The notes beneath the pieces are model-generated. The model was not told where the DNA came from, made no database searches, and was given only the letters and a program-made list of their open reading frames with translations. Positions 63,729-64,000 of a stretch of DNA of 64,000 nucleotides are shown here, one piece after another (within the stretch, counting starts at the first letter, position 1; each line of letters begins with the position of its first letter). Origin of the DNA: Setophaga petechia (taxonomy: Eukaryota; Chordata; Aves; Passeriformes; Parulidae); NCBI GenBank assembly GCA_024362935.1, contig JANCRA010000001.1:51123501-51187500 (forward strand), given 5' to 3'. Both the position numbers and the translations under genes were made by a program.

Positions 63729-64000
63729 GTTATAGTTACAGTTATATGTTTGTATGTCTAATGGTATTTATACTTTCTCATAGCAAAAGCTTTTCATGAT
63801 GAAGAGAGAGCTTTGGGGAGATGTCCCACTGTGGTGTGTTTCCCTTTTCTATCAGTACCATCCAGGATAAATTTTTATCACAGGCTAGCTGTTCCAGGAC
63901 ATAATGACAGCTGTGGGAGATTGTGTGGGGACAGCTCCTGCTTTCTGTTCTGGCACGTTTGCATTAAATCTAGTCTAAACACAAAAACTATACTGATGCT

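Overview
The window is vertebrate nuclear DNA, almost certainly from a bird and possibly a songbird. The genes are split into small exons with GT-AG introns. The recognisable interspersed repeats are CR1 LINE fragments, with the typical avian 3' tail ending in attctgtgattctat, plus one LTR-like block of a kind I associate with avian endogenous retroviruses. Three genes are supported exon by exon, and each reading frame is continuous from start to stop.

Layout: (1) 1-2334 is gene-free flank. (2) 2335-2965 is a 5'-truncated, minus-strand CR1 copy that abuts a CpG island. (3) 3216-18224, plus strand: IGFBP7, 5 exons, 286 aa, with an 11.2 kb first intron carrying more CR1 debris. (4) 18544-34862, minus strand: POLR2B, the second-largest RNA polymerase II subunit, 25 coding exons and exactly 1174 codons. 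(5) 34863-35062 is a 200 bp CpG-rich head-to-head promoter with a perfect CRE palindrome next to an ETS-type site. (6) 35063-42795, plus strand: NOA1, a mitochondrial circularly permuted GTPase, 7 coding exons, 633 aa. (7) 42796-64000 is the NOA1 3' UTR followed by about 20 kb of AT-richer DNA in which I recognise no gene. This stretch holds a perfect 17 bp hairpin, a diverged inverted repeat pair and a TTTATA microsatellite.

IGFBP7 is a secreted matrix protein, POLR2B is core transcription machinery and NOA1 acts in mitochondrial ribosome assembly. They share no pathway; what links them is arrangement. IGFBP7 and POLR2B are tail to tail with 319 bp between stop codons and probably overlapping 3' UTRs. 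POLR2B and NOA1 are head to head and probably share a promoter. The order matches the mammalian block IGFBP7-POLR2B-NOA1-REST as I remember it, but I see no trace of REST in the 21 kb after NOA1.

I found no undescribed multi-gene system. The observations most worth checking are a GTNNGT tandem splice donor that decides the IGFBP7 C terminus, the perfect hairpin at 56.9 kb, the inverted repeat at 58.3/59.3 kb, and the apparent absence of REST.
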